The notes: generated from the letters alone by a model not told the origin. Positions 8,659-17,573 are shown, counted from the first letter of the stretch. The stretch is 64,000 nt of DNA from Flavobacterium aquidurense (GCA_900107365.1 FNPS01000001.1:806001-870000); one strand, 5' to 3'. Numbers and translations: made by a program.

Positions 8659-9309
8659 TTAAAAATTTAATTTCGTTTGAACTCCCTTATTTTCAATTCT
8701 AATATCGGTTTTATTGCTTTTTGAGGGAATTTGAGTTGGATACCAATTTCGATATGGTTTTACTATAATAAGCAAACCATTATCATCACCAATCGCAGCA
8801 AAATTTTCGCTATTGTAATTTTTTGCAAAAAAATCCAATCCATGTTTTTCTATTAATTCGGTACCTAATTCCATTGGGTTTTCGTGCACAATACCAATTT
8901 CACTAATGTTTAATACAGATCTGGAACTGAATTGCTTTATTTGAAAATTATCCAAATCATGTCGGGCAATAAACTCCAGCAAATTGCCATTGTTGTCGTA
9001 AAAATAAACGGCATTGGCATTCCAGGTTTCAAAGTTGGCAATGATACGTTTGTCTTCAATAATTAGCAAATCGACCTTCTCTTCACACCATTGAATCGCT
9101 TCTTCCAATTTATTTTCAGGAATATTAAAAGCAAAATGATAAATAGAATCAAATTCAGGGTTTTCAATAAATTGTAAAACAGAACTTCCCACGTGAATAC
9201 TAACGGAATCGGATCTTTTTTCGAGGATTTTAAGTTCAAGGACATCTTTATAAAATGCCTCGGTTTTTTGAATATTGTTGGTTTGAATTGCTATATGTTG
9301 GAGTTTCAT
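8659..9309 (-). CDS. VOC-family (glyoxalase/dioxygenase fold) protein
   Basis: 216 residues. The start MKLQHIAIQTNNIQKTEAFYKDVLELK is the standard first beta-alpha-beta of vicinal-oxygen-chelate proteins, and VYFYDNNGNLLEFIAR (about residues 101-116) is the usual metal-side strand with a terminal Glu. Candidate metal ligands are His5, a His in the middle (YHFAFNIPE) and the Glu of LLEFIAR. The C-terminal 100 residues resemble a second, weaker half-domain. Substrate unknown; related proteins include glyoxalases, ring-cleaving dioxygenases and antibiotic-binding proteins. Confidence 0.8.
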   Translation of the reverse strand: MKLQHIAIQTNNIQKTEAFYKDVLELKILEKRSDSVSIHVGSSVLQFIENPEFDSIYHFAFNIPENKLEEAIQWCEEKVDLLIIEDKRIIANFETWNANAVYFYDNNGNLLEFIARHDLDNFQIKQFSSRSVLNISEIGIVHENPMELGTELIEKHGLDFFAKNYNSENFAAIGDDNGLLIIVKPYRNWYPTQIPSKSNKTDIRIENKGVQTKLNF

Positions 9310-9586
9310 AACGGGCTTATCTTTGAGAAGAGCAGGCTTCTTTTCGTTTCAAACAAATTTAAAAAATGATAATTTAAATTTTGTACGCTAGCTATTTTAA
9401 ACATCAATATAAGGATAGTAAATAATTATGAAAAGGTCGTGAAAAACCAATTAACTGCTGATTTTAGTTTTGTATAGTGGTAAATGAATTCTTTTGTATT
9501 TATAAAATTTAGCTATAAAATTATATAGAAAGAAAAACTGTAACAAAGAATAGAAAGTAGCGTCTCTTAATGTAAACCAATCTATT

Positions 9587-11026
9587 ATGCTAAAAATACT
9601 TATTTCTTTTACTGCTTTATTCTCCTTTACCGTTTCGATGGCACAAGTGCAACCAAAGGTAAGACAGCAATCAAGTGCTCAAATTGACCAATATTTAGCG
9701 GAGGTTGTAGGTAAATATAATATTCCGGGAATTTCAGTAGCAGTTATCAAAAATGACAAAGTCATTCATAGAAATAATTATGGACAGGCAAATATTGAAT
9801 ACAATATTCCAATATCCAATAAATCAATTTTCAGAATTTATTCTCTAACAAAAACAATCATTGTAACGGGAGCATTTCAATTAATCGAACAAAATAAATT
9901 ATCGTTAGAAGATCCTATTTCGAAATATCTCCATGATTTACCAGTTTCCTGGAATTCCGTTCAGGTAAAACATTTGGTTACGCATTCTTCAGGACTTCCT
10001 GATATCGTAAATTACGAGCAATTACCAGAAAATGAAGCAAGAGAAAAGGTCTTTGCAGATGCTATTCAATTTGAAAAAGGAGCTAAATTTGAATATAATC
10101 AGACTAATTTTTGGCTGCTTCAGAAAATTATCGAAATGATAAGCAAACAGGATATTGAAACGTTTGTCAAAGAAAATCAGTTCAATAAAGATGATAAGGA
10201 AGTATTTTTCTCTACAGATTCGAGAGATATTATTTCAAATAGAGTTACACAATATTCTAATTTTGCAACGGGTAAAATGCAAATAGAACTTCCAAATAAC
10301 GGTAATTACCTAAGTAGCTGTAATGGTCTTAATATTACGATGGAGGCTTTTATACAATGGGATAGTAAATTCAATACGAATAAACTGATTAATGAGAAAT
10401 CTAAGAAAACGATGTGGGAAATCTTTCCTTATACAAAATCAGATTATAAATTTAGTTTTGGATGGGACCAAAATATAGTAAATGGACATACGTCATATGG
10501 TTTTTCAGGAGGAAGAAGAGCTGCTTATCGAAATTTTCCAAAAGATAATTTAAGTATTATATTTTTAGCAAACGGAATTGGTAGTAATGTAGATATTGTA
10601 AATATAGTAAATCGTATAGCTTATTTTGTGGATAATGATATTGTTGATTATAATTTTTTAGCATTAGAAACGCTTCAAAAAACGGTCAAAGAAAATATTT
10701 CAAACCTAAGAGATACTTTTGTTTCTTTAAAGAAAGATCAAAAATATTCCAATGTCAAATGGGAAGAACATTTAAATACAATTGGATATACACTGCTCTA
10801 TCAAGATAAAAATGTAGCTGATGCACTCACAGTTTTCAATATAAATGCCAGGGAATATCCTAAATCCAGTAATGCTTTTGATAGTCTTGCGGAAGCCTAT
10901 GAAGTTAATAATGATACAAAAAACGCTTTATTGAATTATACAAAATCAATGGAATTAAATACAGATCCTACTTATCTTGCAAGGGTTAATAAAAAGATAA
11001 AGGAATTAAAGGAAATATCTAAATAA
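9587..11026 (+). CDS. Secreted serine hydrolase, class C beta-lactamase-like
   Basis: 479 residues with a signal peptide (cleavage near SMAQ-VQ, residue 20). The penicillin-binding/beta-lactamase fold is shown by S86-L-T-K89 (nucleophile motif SxxK) after a strand reading GISVAVIKNDKV, and by FEY170NQTNFWLL, where the usual Tyr-x-Asn reads Tyr-Asn-Gln. The KTG-like position is probably YGFSGG late in the domain. The last 110 residues look like tetratricopeptide helices (NAFDSLAEAYEVNNDTKNALLNYTKSMEL). Such proteins in Bacteroidota are usually peptidases or esterases rather than true beta-lactamases. It is single-gene, followed by the convergent DUF1810 gene. Confidence 0.82.
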   Translation: MLKILISFTALFSFTVSMAQVQPKVRQQSSAQIDQYLAEVVGKYNIPGISVAVIKNDKVIHRNNYGQANIEYNIPISNKSIFRIYSLTKTIIVTGAFQLIEQNKLSLEDPISKYLHDLPVSWNSVQVKHLVTHSSGLPDIVNYEQLPENEAREKVFADAIQFEKGAKFEYNQTNFWLLQKIIEMISKQDIETFVKENQFNKDDKEVFFSTDSRDIISNRVTQYSNFATGKMQIELPNNGNYLSSCNGLNITMEAFIQWDSKFNTNKLINEKSKKTMWEIFPYTKSDYKFSFGWDQNIVNGHTSYGFSGGRRAAYRNFPKDNLSIIFLANGIGSNVDIVNIVNRIAYFVDNDIVDYNFLALETLQKTVKENISNLRDTFVSLKKDQKYSNVKWEEHLNTIGYTLLYQDKNVADALTVFNINAREYPKSSNAFDSLAEAYEVNNDTKNALLNYTKSMELNTDPTYLARVNKKIKELKEISK

Positions 11027-11048
11027 GAAAAGTACACCAATTACATAA

Positions 11049-11483
11049 TCATAAATTACTATACAACAGCTGCAACGTATGAAAGTCAGATGATCCATCA
11101 AAATACTTGTGCAAGGCTTCCTGAAATATCGGTTCTGAGTTTTGAATACTGGCAAACAAAGTCAGACAGGATTGTAATTTTTCATCATCAGGGTTTCCGA
11201 ATATCTCTGTTGCCGTTTTTTCTTCGGTTTTGATTAATTCTTCCGTGATTTCAATTAGATGTTTTCCTAAAATGGGATGTTCCAGAAAAGCTATTGCTTC
11301 ATCTGCGCTTTTGATTTCGTAAAATTTTGAGGTGTCGCAAGAACCAAACCCTTTTATCTGCGGAAAAACAAACCACATCCAGGGAGATTCTTTTTTACCA
11401 TTTTTAATTTCAGAAAGCGCTGAAAGGTATAATTTATTCTGCGCGTCTAAAAACCGCATTAATTCGTTATTGTTGTAGGTCAT
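11049..11483 (-). CDS. DUF1810 family protein
   Basis: 144 residues from the ATG at 11483; an in-frame TTG at 11507 would add eight residues and is less likely. It shows the family pattern: RFLDAQNKLYLSALSEIKNGKK, then WMWFVFPQIKGFG, then a helical half with AIAFLEHPILGKHLIEI. Small cytosolic proteins of this family have no firmly established function. Both neighbours point towards it or lie on the other strand, so context gives no hint. Confidence 0.8.
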   Translation of the reverse strand: MTYNNNELMRFLDAQNKLYLSALSEIKNGKKESPWMWFVFPQIKGFGSCDTSKFYEIKSADEAIAFLEHPILGKHLIEITEELIKTEEKTATEIFGNPDDEKLQSCLTLFASIQNSEPIFQEALHKYFDGSSDFHTLQLLYSNL

Positions 11484-11507
11484 AGGTACTGAATTTGTTT
11501 GGGACAA

Positions 11508-11893
11508 TCAGACCATAAAACTACTTAAATTTTGTTTAGTTGTACCTTTTGCAATCTTTTTTTATTGTTGTTTTTCCCAAAAATAGGACAATGAAAAATT
11601 ATGCGCTTTTTCATGGAGATAAATTGCGAATAATTGATTTAAAGCAAGAAATTAGTAAAGGAGCAATTAATTCTGAAATCAGGAAACAATAATATTTAGC
11701 ACTATTATTCTGATTAAGGATGCTTTTAATGGTTACAAATACCATTTTTTCCTAGTATTCCCGTTATAATATTTCTATTTTAGCGAGAGAGGATAATTAT
11801 CAGCTTAGATAATAATTAAATTTTAGACTTGACAAAAACTTCAAAAATTGTCAATTTCTGTTAACGGATATTTCACCCCAAAAAAAATAAATT
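11508..11893. other. Gap of 386 bp without a convincing gene
   Basis: AT-rich. It holds a 33-codon open frame (11591-11692, + strand; starts MKNYALFHGDKLRIIDLKQ) that I cannot support as a gene. It also holds promoter-grade AT sequence in front of the DapB-like gene. No clear hairpin terminator was found. Confidence 0.4.
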
Positions 11894-12643
11894 ATGAAAA
11901 TAGGACTAATCGGATTCGGAAAGACTGGAAAATCAGTAGCATCAATACTACTGGAAAATAAAAAATTCTGCCTGGAGTGGGTTTTAAGACAAAGTACTGT
12001 TTTAGAACACAGATCAGTTCCGGAATTTTTCGGAATTCAGTCAGAGGAACCCGGATTAATCTATTCCAGTTCTAAAACCTCAATAGAAGAGCTTTTAGAT
12101 AAACATCCGGTTGATGTCATTATTGATTTTTCTTCGAATGAAGGTATTTACGAATACGGAGAATTGGCTGCAAAAAGGAATATCAAAATCATTTCGGCCA
12201 TTTCGCATTATAAAGAAAAAGAACTTCAGTTATTAAAGAAGCTGTCGCATCAAACCACTGTTTTTTGGTCACCAAATATTACACTTGGCGTTAATTATTT
12301 ACTTTTTGCAGCTAAGTTCCTGAAGAAAATTGCGCCTTGGGTTGATATTGAAGTGAACGAAGAGCATTTTAAAAAGAAAGAAGGAACTTCAGGAACTGCA
12401 ATTAAAATTGCAGAAGCCTTAGAGGTGGAGAAAGAAAATATTAATTCGGTTAGGGCAGGAGGGATTGTAGGTAAACATGAAGTTATCTTCGGATTTCCCT
12501 ATCAAACAGTTAGACTGATTCACGAATCCATTTCAAGAGAAGCCTTTGGAAGCGGCGTTGTTTTTGTTGCCGAAAATCTAAAAGACAAACAAAAAGGATT
12601 GTATAATTTTGAAGATATTTTATCGCCTTATTTTGCTGTTTGA
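11894..12643 (+). CDS. DapB-like dihydrodipicolinate reductase
   Basis: 249 residues. N-terminal Rossmann start MKIGLIGFGKTGKSVAS binds NAD(P). The C-terminal part has EEHFKKKEGTSGTAIKIAE, matching the DapB active-site loop: the first His and the Lys of the family HHxHK motif are kept, but the second His is Phe and the DAPSGTA loop reads EGTSGTA. RAGGIVGKHEVIFG and the tail SREAFGSGVVFVAE also fit DapB. Expected reaction: NAD(P)H reduction of the dihydrodipicolinate intermediate in lysine/diaminopimelate synthesis. The altered loop and solitary position leave open a paralogue with another substrate. Confidence 0.78.
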   Translation: MKIGLIGFGKTGKSVASILLENKKFCLEWVLRQSTVLEHRSVPEFFGIQSEEPGLIYSSSKTSIEELLDKHPVDVIIDFSSNEGIYEYGELAAKRNIKIISAISHYKEKELQLLKKLSHQTTVFWSPNITLGVNYLLFAAKFLKKIAPWVDIEVNEEHFKKKEGTSGTAIKIAEALEVEKENINSVRAGGIVGKHEVIFGFPYQTVRLIHESISREAFGSGVVFVAENLKDKQKGLYNFEDILSPYFAV

Positions 12644-12937
12644 TTTGCCACGAAGGCACTAAGACACTACGTTTTTTTTTAAGTTTTTGAACTTTGTAAA
12701 ATGTTTTTAATCTCGACATTCCCGGAGTCGCAAAGTTTTTAAGTTTTATACTTGGCTCCTTTGGGACTTTGTGTGCAAGTATCTGGAATGAGAGAAAGAA
12801 AACGTAAAAAACAATTATACAAAGTAGTAAATACACAAGCTTTATTTCGTTAATGTTAAAACCCGACACGGTTATAAGACCGGTCGGGTTTTTTATATGC
12901 ACTAATTCGATGAAAATAAGTATTGAATAAAAATTTG
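12644..12937 (+). other. Repeat-containing gap, small ORF and terminator
   Basis: After the DapB-like gene there is a CCACGAAGGCACTAAGACAC repeat (about 12650-12668) and CGCAAAG/GTGTGCAAG-type repeat pieces to about 12780. A 21-codon frame follows (12788-12853; MRERKRKKQLYKVVNTQALFR), of unclear status, directly before the terminator at 12859-12897. Confidence 0.45.
12859..12897 (+). terminator. Intrinsic terminator
   Basis: AACCCGAC ... GTCGGGTT hairpin with an inner ACGGT/ACCGG pairing, followed by TTTTTATA. It ends transcription coming from the DapB-like gene or the small ORF before the MarR promoter. Confidence 0.75.
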
Positions 12938-12977
12938 TTTGATATATCAAATAAATAATTATATTTGATATATCAAA
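12938..12977 (+). promoter_or_regulatory. marR promoter covered by two identical operators
   Basis: Two exact copies of the palindrome TTTGATATATCAAA lie at 12938-12951 and 12964-12977, 26 bp apart. The first contains the -33 element TTTG (12938-12941). The second overlaps TATATTTG (12960-12967), a perfect Bacteroidota -7 box at an 18-bp spacer. A regulator bound to both would block polymerase. The MarR protein encoded 24 bp downstream is the obvious candidate. Confidence 0.75.
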
Positions 12978-13001
12978 CAATTTATAAATAAGCGATTTAT
13001 T

Positions 13002-13439
13002 ATGCAAATGAAAACGCCAACCGGAACCGTACTTTATACGATAGAGCAGACCATAAAAGAATACAGGAAAATTTGCCAAAAAAACATACAAAAGATTGTA
13101 AGTGACATTACAGTTGATCAGTGTCTAGTATTAATTATTCTAAATGAAAAACCAAAAATTGCTCAAATAGAGATGGCCAAATTAATGTTTAAGGACAATG
13201 CTTCAATTACAAGAATAATTGAATTGATGGTTAAAAAAAACTATTTAATTAGAGAGCCAGATGAATTTGATAAAAGAAAATCGAAACTTATCGTGACTGA
13301 AAAAGGTGAAAAAACGATTGTCTTATTGTCTCCTATTTTTAAACTCAATCGGAAAACTGCTCTGGATGGGTTATCTATGGATGAAATCGAATTGCTTGAC
13401 AAATTGCTGAATAAAATAATTTCAAACTGTAAAATATAA
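13002..13439 (+). CDS. MarR-family transcriptional regulator
   Basis: 145 residues, typical MarR size. The winged helix is visible: IAQIEMAKLMFKDNASITRIIELMVKKNYLIREPDEFDKRKSKLIVTEKG, with the DxRxxx wing as DKRK and helical ends for dimerisation. Ligand unknown. It begins 24 bp after the double palindrome, so self-repression is likely, and the S41 peptidase gene follows after 5 bp, almost certainly in the same transcript. A second in-frame ATG two codons in (13008) is equally possible. Confidence 0.9.
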   Translation: MQMKTPTGTVLYTIEQTIKEYRKICQKNIQKIVSDITVDQCLVLIILNEKPKIAQIEMAKLMFKDNASITRIIELMVKKNYLIREPDEFDKRKSKLIVTEKGEKTIVLLSPIFKLNRKTALDGLSMDEIELLDKLLNKIISNCKI

Positions 13440-13444
13440 TAAAA

Positions 13445-14773
13445 ATGAAACACCTTCTCACTTTAATTTTAGTAGTATTCTCAATTGGCGCTTATTCGCA
13501 AAAAGAGGCTGTAAAAGAAGAATTTAAGCTTACTGAATTAAGTAAAAAAACAGTTATTGATTCGCTAACCCAGAAACTTGAAGAATTCTATATAAGACCA
13601 AACGCTGTTGCCGATATAAAGGAAAAGTTGAATGAGAATTATAAGAAAGGAACTTATAAGGATATCTCAAATTCAAATGATTTTGCAAGCAAACTTTCAA
13701 CCGACCTAATAGATTTTAGTAAAGACCTTCATTTTAGAGTGGTTTATGATCCGGAATGGACAGAAAATCAGAAAAATAAAAGCGATAAAGCTGTACAGCA
13801 AAAAATTAAGGCGCTGGAATTAGCGGAAGCAAAAAAGAAAAATTTCGGTTTTCAGAAAGTACAGATTTTGGAAGGGAATATTGGCTATTTACAGTTTGAT
13901 TATTTTGAAGATCCTGCTATCGGAAGTGAAACTGCTGCCGCTACAATGCAATTTTTAAACAATACTGATGCTTTGATTATAGATCTGCGCAAAAATAATG
14001 GAGGTGCTATGGAAATGGGGCAATTTATTAGCAGCTATTTTTATTCTGGTGCAGAATTGCCTCTTTATAAATATTACACTTATGAGAAAAACAGAAAGAA
14101 AATAGAACGGGAAATGTGGCTTTTACCCTCTGTTCCGGGTAAACGTCTTGCTGATATCGATATCTATATTTTAACGAGTGCCATTACTTTTTCTGCTGCT
14201 GAATGGATGAGTTATTCGCTCCAAAATTTAAAACGCGTAACTATCGTTGGTGAAAAAACAGCTGGCGGTGCACATCCAATTGATCGAAAAGTATTGTCAA
14301 ACGGATTTTCGGTAAATATACCTTTTGGAGAAGTCAAAGATCCAATTACAAATCAGGATTTTGAAGGAAAAGGCGTTATGCCGGATGTTTTGTGCAAAAG
14401 TGAAGAAGCTGTAAACACGTCTCATTTATTGGCTTTAGAAAAGCTATCCTCAAAAAATAAAGATTCATTAAATAATTTGAGTTGGTATATTCCCATTGTT
14501 AAAAACAGACAAAAACCGTTCGTTGTCGATGGTACAACTTTAAAGTCATACCAAGGCAAATTTGGAAAATCGGAGTTGATTTATGAAGGTGATAATTTAT
14601 ACTATAAGTGGAATAATATGGCAACTTTTCTATTGGCTCCTTTGGAACAGGAATTATTTAGCATTGAGGTTATAGACAGTTTTCGTATCAAAATTATTTC
14701 CGAAAAAAATGGAATAACCGGAATTAAAAGAATTTATGAGAATGGACAAGAAAAGACATATAAAAAAGATTAA
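13445..14773 (+). CDS. Secreted S41-family peptidase
   Basis: 442 residues with a signal peptide (MKHLLTLILVVFSIGAYSQ). An N-terminal helical region (about 30-90) is followed by the C-terminal-processing-peptidase core: GNIGYLQFDYFEDP, LIIDLRKNNGGAMEMG, then TSAITFSAAEWM with the likely nucleophile S250, and GEKTAGGAHPI with K271 nearby. No PDZ domain is evident. The last 90 residues (QGKFGKSELIYEGDNLYYKW) form a separate beta-rich tail. It shares an operon with the MarR gene, so its expression probably responds to that regulator's ligand. Cleaved substrate unknown; periplasmic or surface location. Confidence 0.85.
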   Translation: MKHLLTLILVVFSIGAYSQKEAVKEEFKLTELSKKTVIDSLTQKLEEFYIRPNAVADIKEKLNENYKKGTYKDISNSNDFASKLSTDLIDFSKDLHFRVVYDPEWTENQKNKSDKAVQQKIKALELAEAKKKNFGFQKVQILEGNIGYLQFDYFEDPAIGSETAAATMQFLNNTDALIIDLRKNNGGAMEMGQFISSYFYSGAELPLYKYYTYEKNRKKIEREMWLLPSVPGKRLADIDIYILTSAITFSAAEWMSYSLQNLKRVTIVGEKTAGGAHPIDRKVLSNGFSVNIPFGEVKDPITNQDFEGKGVMPDVLCKSEEAVNTSHLLALEKLSSKNKDSLNNLSWYIPIVKNRQKPFVVDGTTLKSYQGKFGKSELIYEGDNLYYKWNNMATFLLAPLEQELFSIEVIDSFRIKIISEKNGITGIKRIYENGQEKTYKKD

Positions 14774-14800
14774 AATTTAATTGTAAAATCTTAAAGTTCA

Positions 14801-14841
14801 AGCTATTCTTTTAAGTCTTTTATTTCCTTAAAAGAATAGCT
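14801..14841. terminator. Inverted repeat across the sdhB stop codon
   Basis: AGCTATTCTTTTAA (14801-14814) and its exact complement TTAAAAGAATAGCT (14828-14841) make a 14-bp stem with a 13-base loop between the convergent S41 and sdhB genes. The right arm encodes the last residues of SdhB. There is no strong T-run, so termination by it is plausible but not certain. Confidence 0.5.
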
Positions 14842-15566
14842 TTACTATATTCGTAATTCATTTTTGCAATGGAAAGTATAGAAATACTCTGCGGACATTC
14901 GATTTCACAGGCCCTGGTATCGGAACAATTACCAAAACCCTCGGCATCCATTTGCTGAACCATGGTTAAAACCCTTTTTGAAGCTTCAATTTTTCCCTGT
15001 GGAAGCAAAGCTAAATGAGTGATTTTGGCACCTGTAAACAAAGCTGCACTGGCATTTTTACACGTCGCTACACAAGCGCCACAGCCAATGCAGGCGGCGG
15101 CATCAAAAGAGGCTTCAGCGGTTTCATAGGATATTGGGATACTGTTGGCTTCCGGCGCCTGACCGGTTGCAGCGCCTATAAATCCGCCAGCAGTGATAAT
15201 TTTATCAAAAGCACTTCTATCAATTTTCAAATCTCTTAAAACAGGAAAAGCTTTCGCACGAAAGGGTTCAATATAGATGGTGTCTCCGTCTTTAAAACTT
15301 CTCATATGAAGCTGGCAGGTTGTTGTATTTTTTAAAGGTCCGTGTGCTCGTCCATCAATCATAACACCGCATTGGCCGCAAATTCCTTCCCTGCAGTCAT
15401 GATCAAATTCGATGACACGCTCTTTTTTATGAATCAATGATTCGTTCAAAAGATCCAGCATTTCGAGGAAAGACATATGCTCTGAAACGTTGTCTATTTC
15501 ATAATCTGTCATTTCTCCTTTGGAAGAAGTATCAAATTGACGCCATATTTTAAGGTATAATTTCAT
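14820..15566 (-). CDS. sdhB: Succinate dehydrogenase/fumarate reductase iron-sulfur subunit
   Basis: 248 residues, standard size. It carries electrons between the flavin of SdhA and the quinone site through three clusters. The plant-type [2Fe-2S] set is CREGICGQCG with a later Cys (TTTC). The ferredoxin part has CIGCGACVATC for [4Fe-4S] and CSDTRACEIECP for the [3Fe-4S] region. It lies 96 bp downstream of sdhA on the same strand. The usual membrane cytochrome b gene (sdhC) is not adjacent, so the anchor must come from elsewhere if this is complex II. Confidence 0.93.
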   Translation of the reverse strand: MKLYLKIWRQFDTSSKGEMTDYEIDNVSEHMSFLEMLDLLNESLIHKKERVIEFDHDCREGICGQCGVMIDGRAHGPLKNTTTCQLHMRSFKDGDTIYIEPFRAKAFPVLRDLKIDRSAFDKIITAGGFIGAATGQAPEANSIPISYETAEASFDAAACIGCGACVATCKNASAALFTGAKITHLALLPQGKIEASKRVLTMVQQMDAEGFGNCSDTRACEIECPQSISILSIAKMNYEYSKAILLRK

Positions 15567-15662
15567 AGCTAATTATTAATTGTTAATTATGAATTTGCTT
15601 TTAACTTGTAAAATTGAGTTTTATGGATTGTTAATTAATAATTTACAATTAACAATTCACAA
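15567..15662. repeat. AATTGTTAATTA-type repeat between sdhA and sdhB
   Basis: AT-rich inverted repeat: TTATTAATTGTTAATTATG at the left and AATTTACAATTAACAATTCA at the right. It looks like an intergenic repeat inserted in the operon and would form a long AT hairpin in the sdhAB mRNA. Confidence 0.5.
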
Positions 15663-17573
15663 TTATTTATAGCTTCGTACTGCAAGTTCAACGGATTCAA
15701 ATACAAGAGGTTCTTTATGAAGTTCTGGTAGCTGTTCTTTTCCTTTCCATTCCCAAGCCGAAACATAACAGAAATCGGTATCATTTCGAACGGCTTCACC
15801 ATCAGCCGTTTGATATTCTTCCCTAAAATGTGCCCCGCAGGATTCCTCGCGCTGTAAAGCGTCATGACACATTAATTCGGCTAACTCTATATAATCGGCG
15901 ATTCTTCCGGCTTTTTCTAATTCGCTGTTGAGTTTGTCATCGCCAGTAATTAATAAGTCTTTTTCAAAAGAAGCTTTTAGGGTTTTAATTTCTTCAAGTG
16001 CTTTTTCCAGTTTTTGTTTACTTCTTGAGAGTCCGCATTTTTCATATAATAAACGTCCAATTTTTTTATGAAAATAATCGGTTGAAAGTGTTCCTTTACT
16101 GCTCAAAAACCGATTTAATTGCGATTGTACTGTTTTTTCAGCTTCATCAAAAGCGGGATGGGACGTATCAATTTTCGGAGTATTTAGTTCTCCTGATAAA
16201 TAATTTGGAATGGTGTACGGTGCGATAAAATAGCCGTCAACACAAGCCTGAAGAAGTGAATTTGCCCCGAGGCGATTAGCACCGTGATCCGCAAAATTAG
16301 CTTCTCCCAAGGCAAATAATCCGGGAATAGTAGTCATCAATTCATAATCAACCCAAAGTCCGCCCATCGTAAAATGTGCCGATGGTGAAATTAGCATGGG
16401 CTCTTTGTATGCGTTAATTCCGGTAATCTTTTCATACATCGCAAAAAGATTACTGTATTTGGCTTCAATTTTATCTTTTCCCTGCGCTCTGATTGCATCC
16501 GAAAAATCAAGATAAATGGCATTTTTCATTGGTCCGACACCATGTCCGGCATCGATTTGCTCTTTTGCAGCTCTGGATGAAATATCTCTTGGAGCCAAAT
16601 TTCCAAAAGAAGGATATTTGCGTTCGAGATAATAATCGCGTTCTTCTTCCGGAATTGTATTCGGATTGCGATCGTCACCTGCTGTTTTGGGAACCCAGAT
16701 TCGGCCGTCATTTCGCAAAGATTCTGACATTAAGGTCAGTTTCGACTGGTTTTCTCCGTGTTGAGGAAGTGAAGTAGGATGGAACTGAATCCAGCTGACA
16801 CCCGCCATAAAAGCGCCTTTTTTATGTGCTCTCCAAATAGCCGAACTGTTGCAGCCCATTGCCAATGTTGAAAGATAATATACTTTTCCGTAACCTCCGG
16901 AAGCCAAGACAACGGCATCTGCCGCATGACGTTCAATCGCTCCGGTTTCCATATTTCTGGCAATTATTCCTTTGGCTTTTCCATCAATAACCACTAATTC
17001 AAGCATTTCGTGCCGGGTATTCAAATCTACTTTTCCCAATGAAACCTGACGCAATAAAGCCTGATAAGCACCGAGTAAAAGTTGTTGCCCCGTTTGTCCG
17101 CGGGCATAAAAAGTTCTGGATACCTGAACACCTCCAAAAGATCTGTTATTCAAATATCCGGCATATTCTCTGGCAAAAGGAACGCCTTGTGCTACGGCAT
17201 GATCGATAAGTTGTGCGGAGCATTCTGCCAAACGGTAAACATTAGCTTCTCTCGATCTGAAATCGCCGCCTTTAATGGTGTCATAAAACATTCGGAAGGT
17301 ACTGTCACCGTCATTTTTATAGTTTTTAGCCGCATTAACGCCGCCTTGCGCTGCTACAGAATGGGCTCTTCTGGCAGAATCCTGAAAACAAAATGATTTG
17401 ATATTGTAACCTTGTTCAGCCAAAGATGCCGCACAGGAAGCTCCGGCAAGTCCGGTTCCGACCACTATAATATTTAGTTTTTTTCTGTTGGCCGGATTTA
17501 CAAGTTTTGCTTTTGCCTTATAATGGCTCCATTTCTCAGCTAGTGGACCTTCGGGTATTTTTGAGTCAATCAT
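15663..17573 (-). CDS. sdhA: Succinate dehydrogenase/fumarate reductase flavoprotein subunit
   Basis: 636 residues from the ATG at 17573; an in-frame TTG at 17603 would add ten. It oxidises succinate or reduces fumarate at FAD. FAD-binding start: [23 protein letters not shown]71-SVAAQGG is the His expected to carry FAD covalently. The substrate site is seen in HPTSLPQHG and in [24 protein letters not shown]. The C-terminal helical domain ends in the usual Trp/Lys-rich region. Transcribed towards sdhB; a hairpin at 17675-17702 separates it from the upstream hxlR gene, so it has its own promoter in 17574-17674. No sdhC next to it. Confidence 0.93.
   Translation of the reverse strand: MIDSKIPEGPLAEKWSHYKAKAKLVNPANRKKLNIIVVGTGLAGASCAASLAEQGYNIKSFCFQDSARRAHSVAAQGGVNAAKNYKNDGDSTFRMFYDTIKGGDFRSREANVYRLAECSAQLIDHAVAQGVPFAREYAGYLNNRSFGGVQVSRTFYARGQTGQQLLLGAYQALLRQVSLGKVDLNTRHEMLELVVIDGKAKGIIARNMETGAIERHAADAVVLASGGYGKVYYLSTLAMGCNSSAIWRAHKKGAFMAGVSWIQFHPTSLPQHGENQSKLTLMSESLRNDGRIWVPKTAGDDRNPNTIPEEERDYYLERKYPSFGNLAPRDISSRAAKEQIDAGHGVGPMKNAIYLDFSDAIRAQGKDKIEAKYSNLFAMYEKITGINAYKEPMLISPSAHFTMGGLWVDYELMTTIPGLFALGEANFADHGANRLGANSLLQACVDGYFIAPYTIPNYLSGELNTPKIDTSHPAFDEAEKTVQSQLNRFLSSKGTLSTDYFHKKIGRLLYEKCGLSRSKQKLEKALEEIKTLKASFEKDLLITGDDKLNSELEKAGRIADYIELAELMCHDALQREESCGAHFREEYQTADGEAVRNDTDFCYVSAWEWKGKEQLPELHKEPLVFESVELAVRSYK

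Noticed and set aside
9587..11026. True beta-lactamase resistance gene
   Set aside because: The fold is shared, but the second motif is YNQ and the C-terminal TPR-like tail fits housekeeping serine hydrolases; no support for antibiotic resistance.
11591..11692. 33-codon frame beginning MKNYALFHGD
   Set aside because: No promoter, terminator or recognisable similarity; length is within chance in AT-rich DNA.
12510..13091. 193-codon minus-strand frame spanning the DapB-like end and MarR start
   Set aside because: It crosses the terminator, the double operator and two genes on the other strand; composition is that of AT-rich non-coding DNA.
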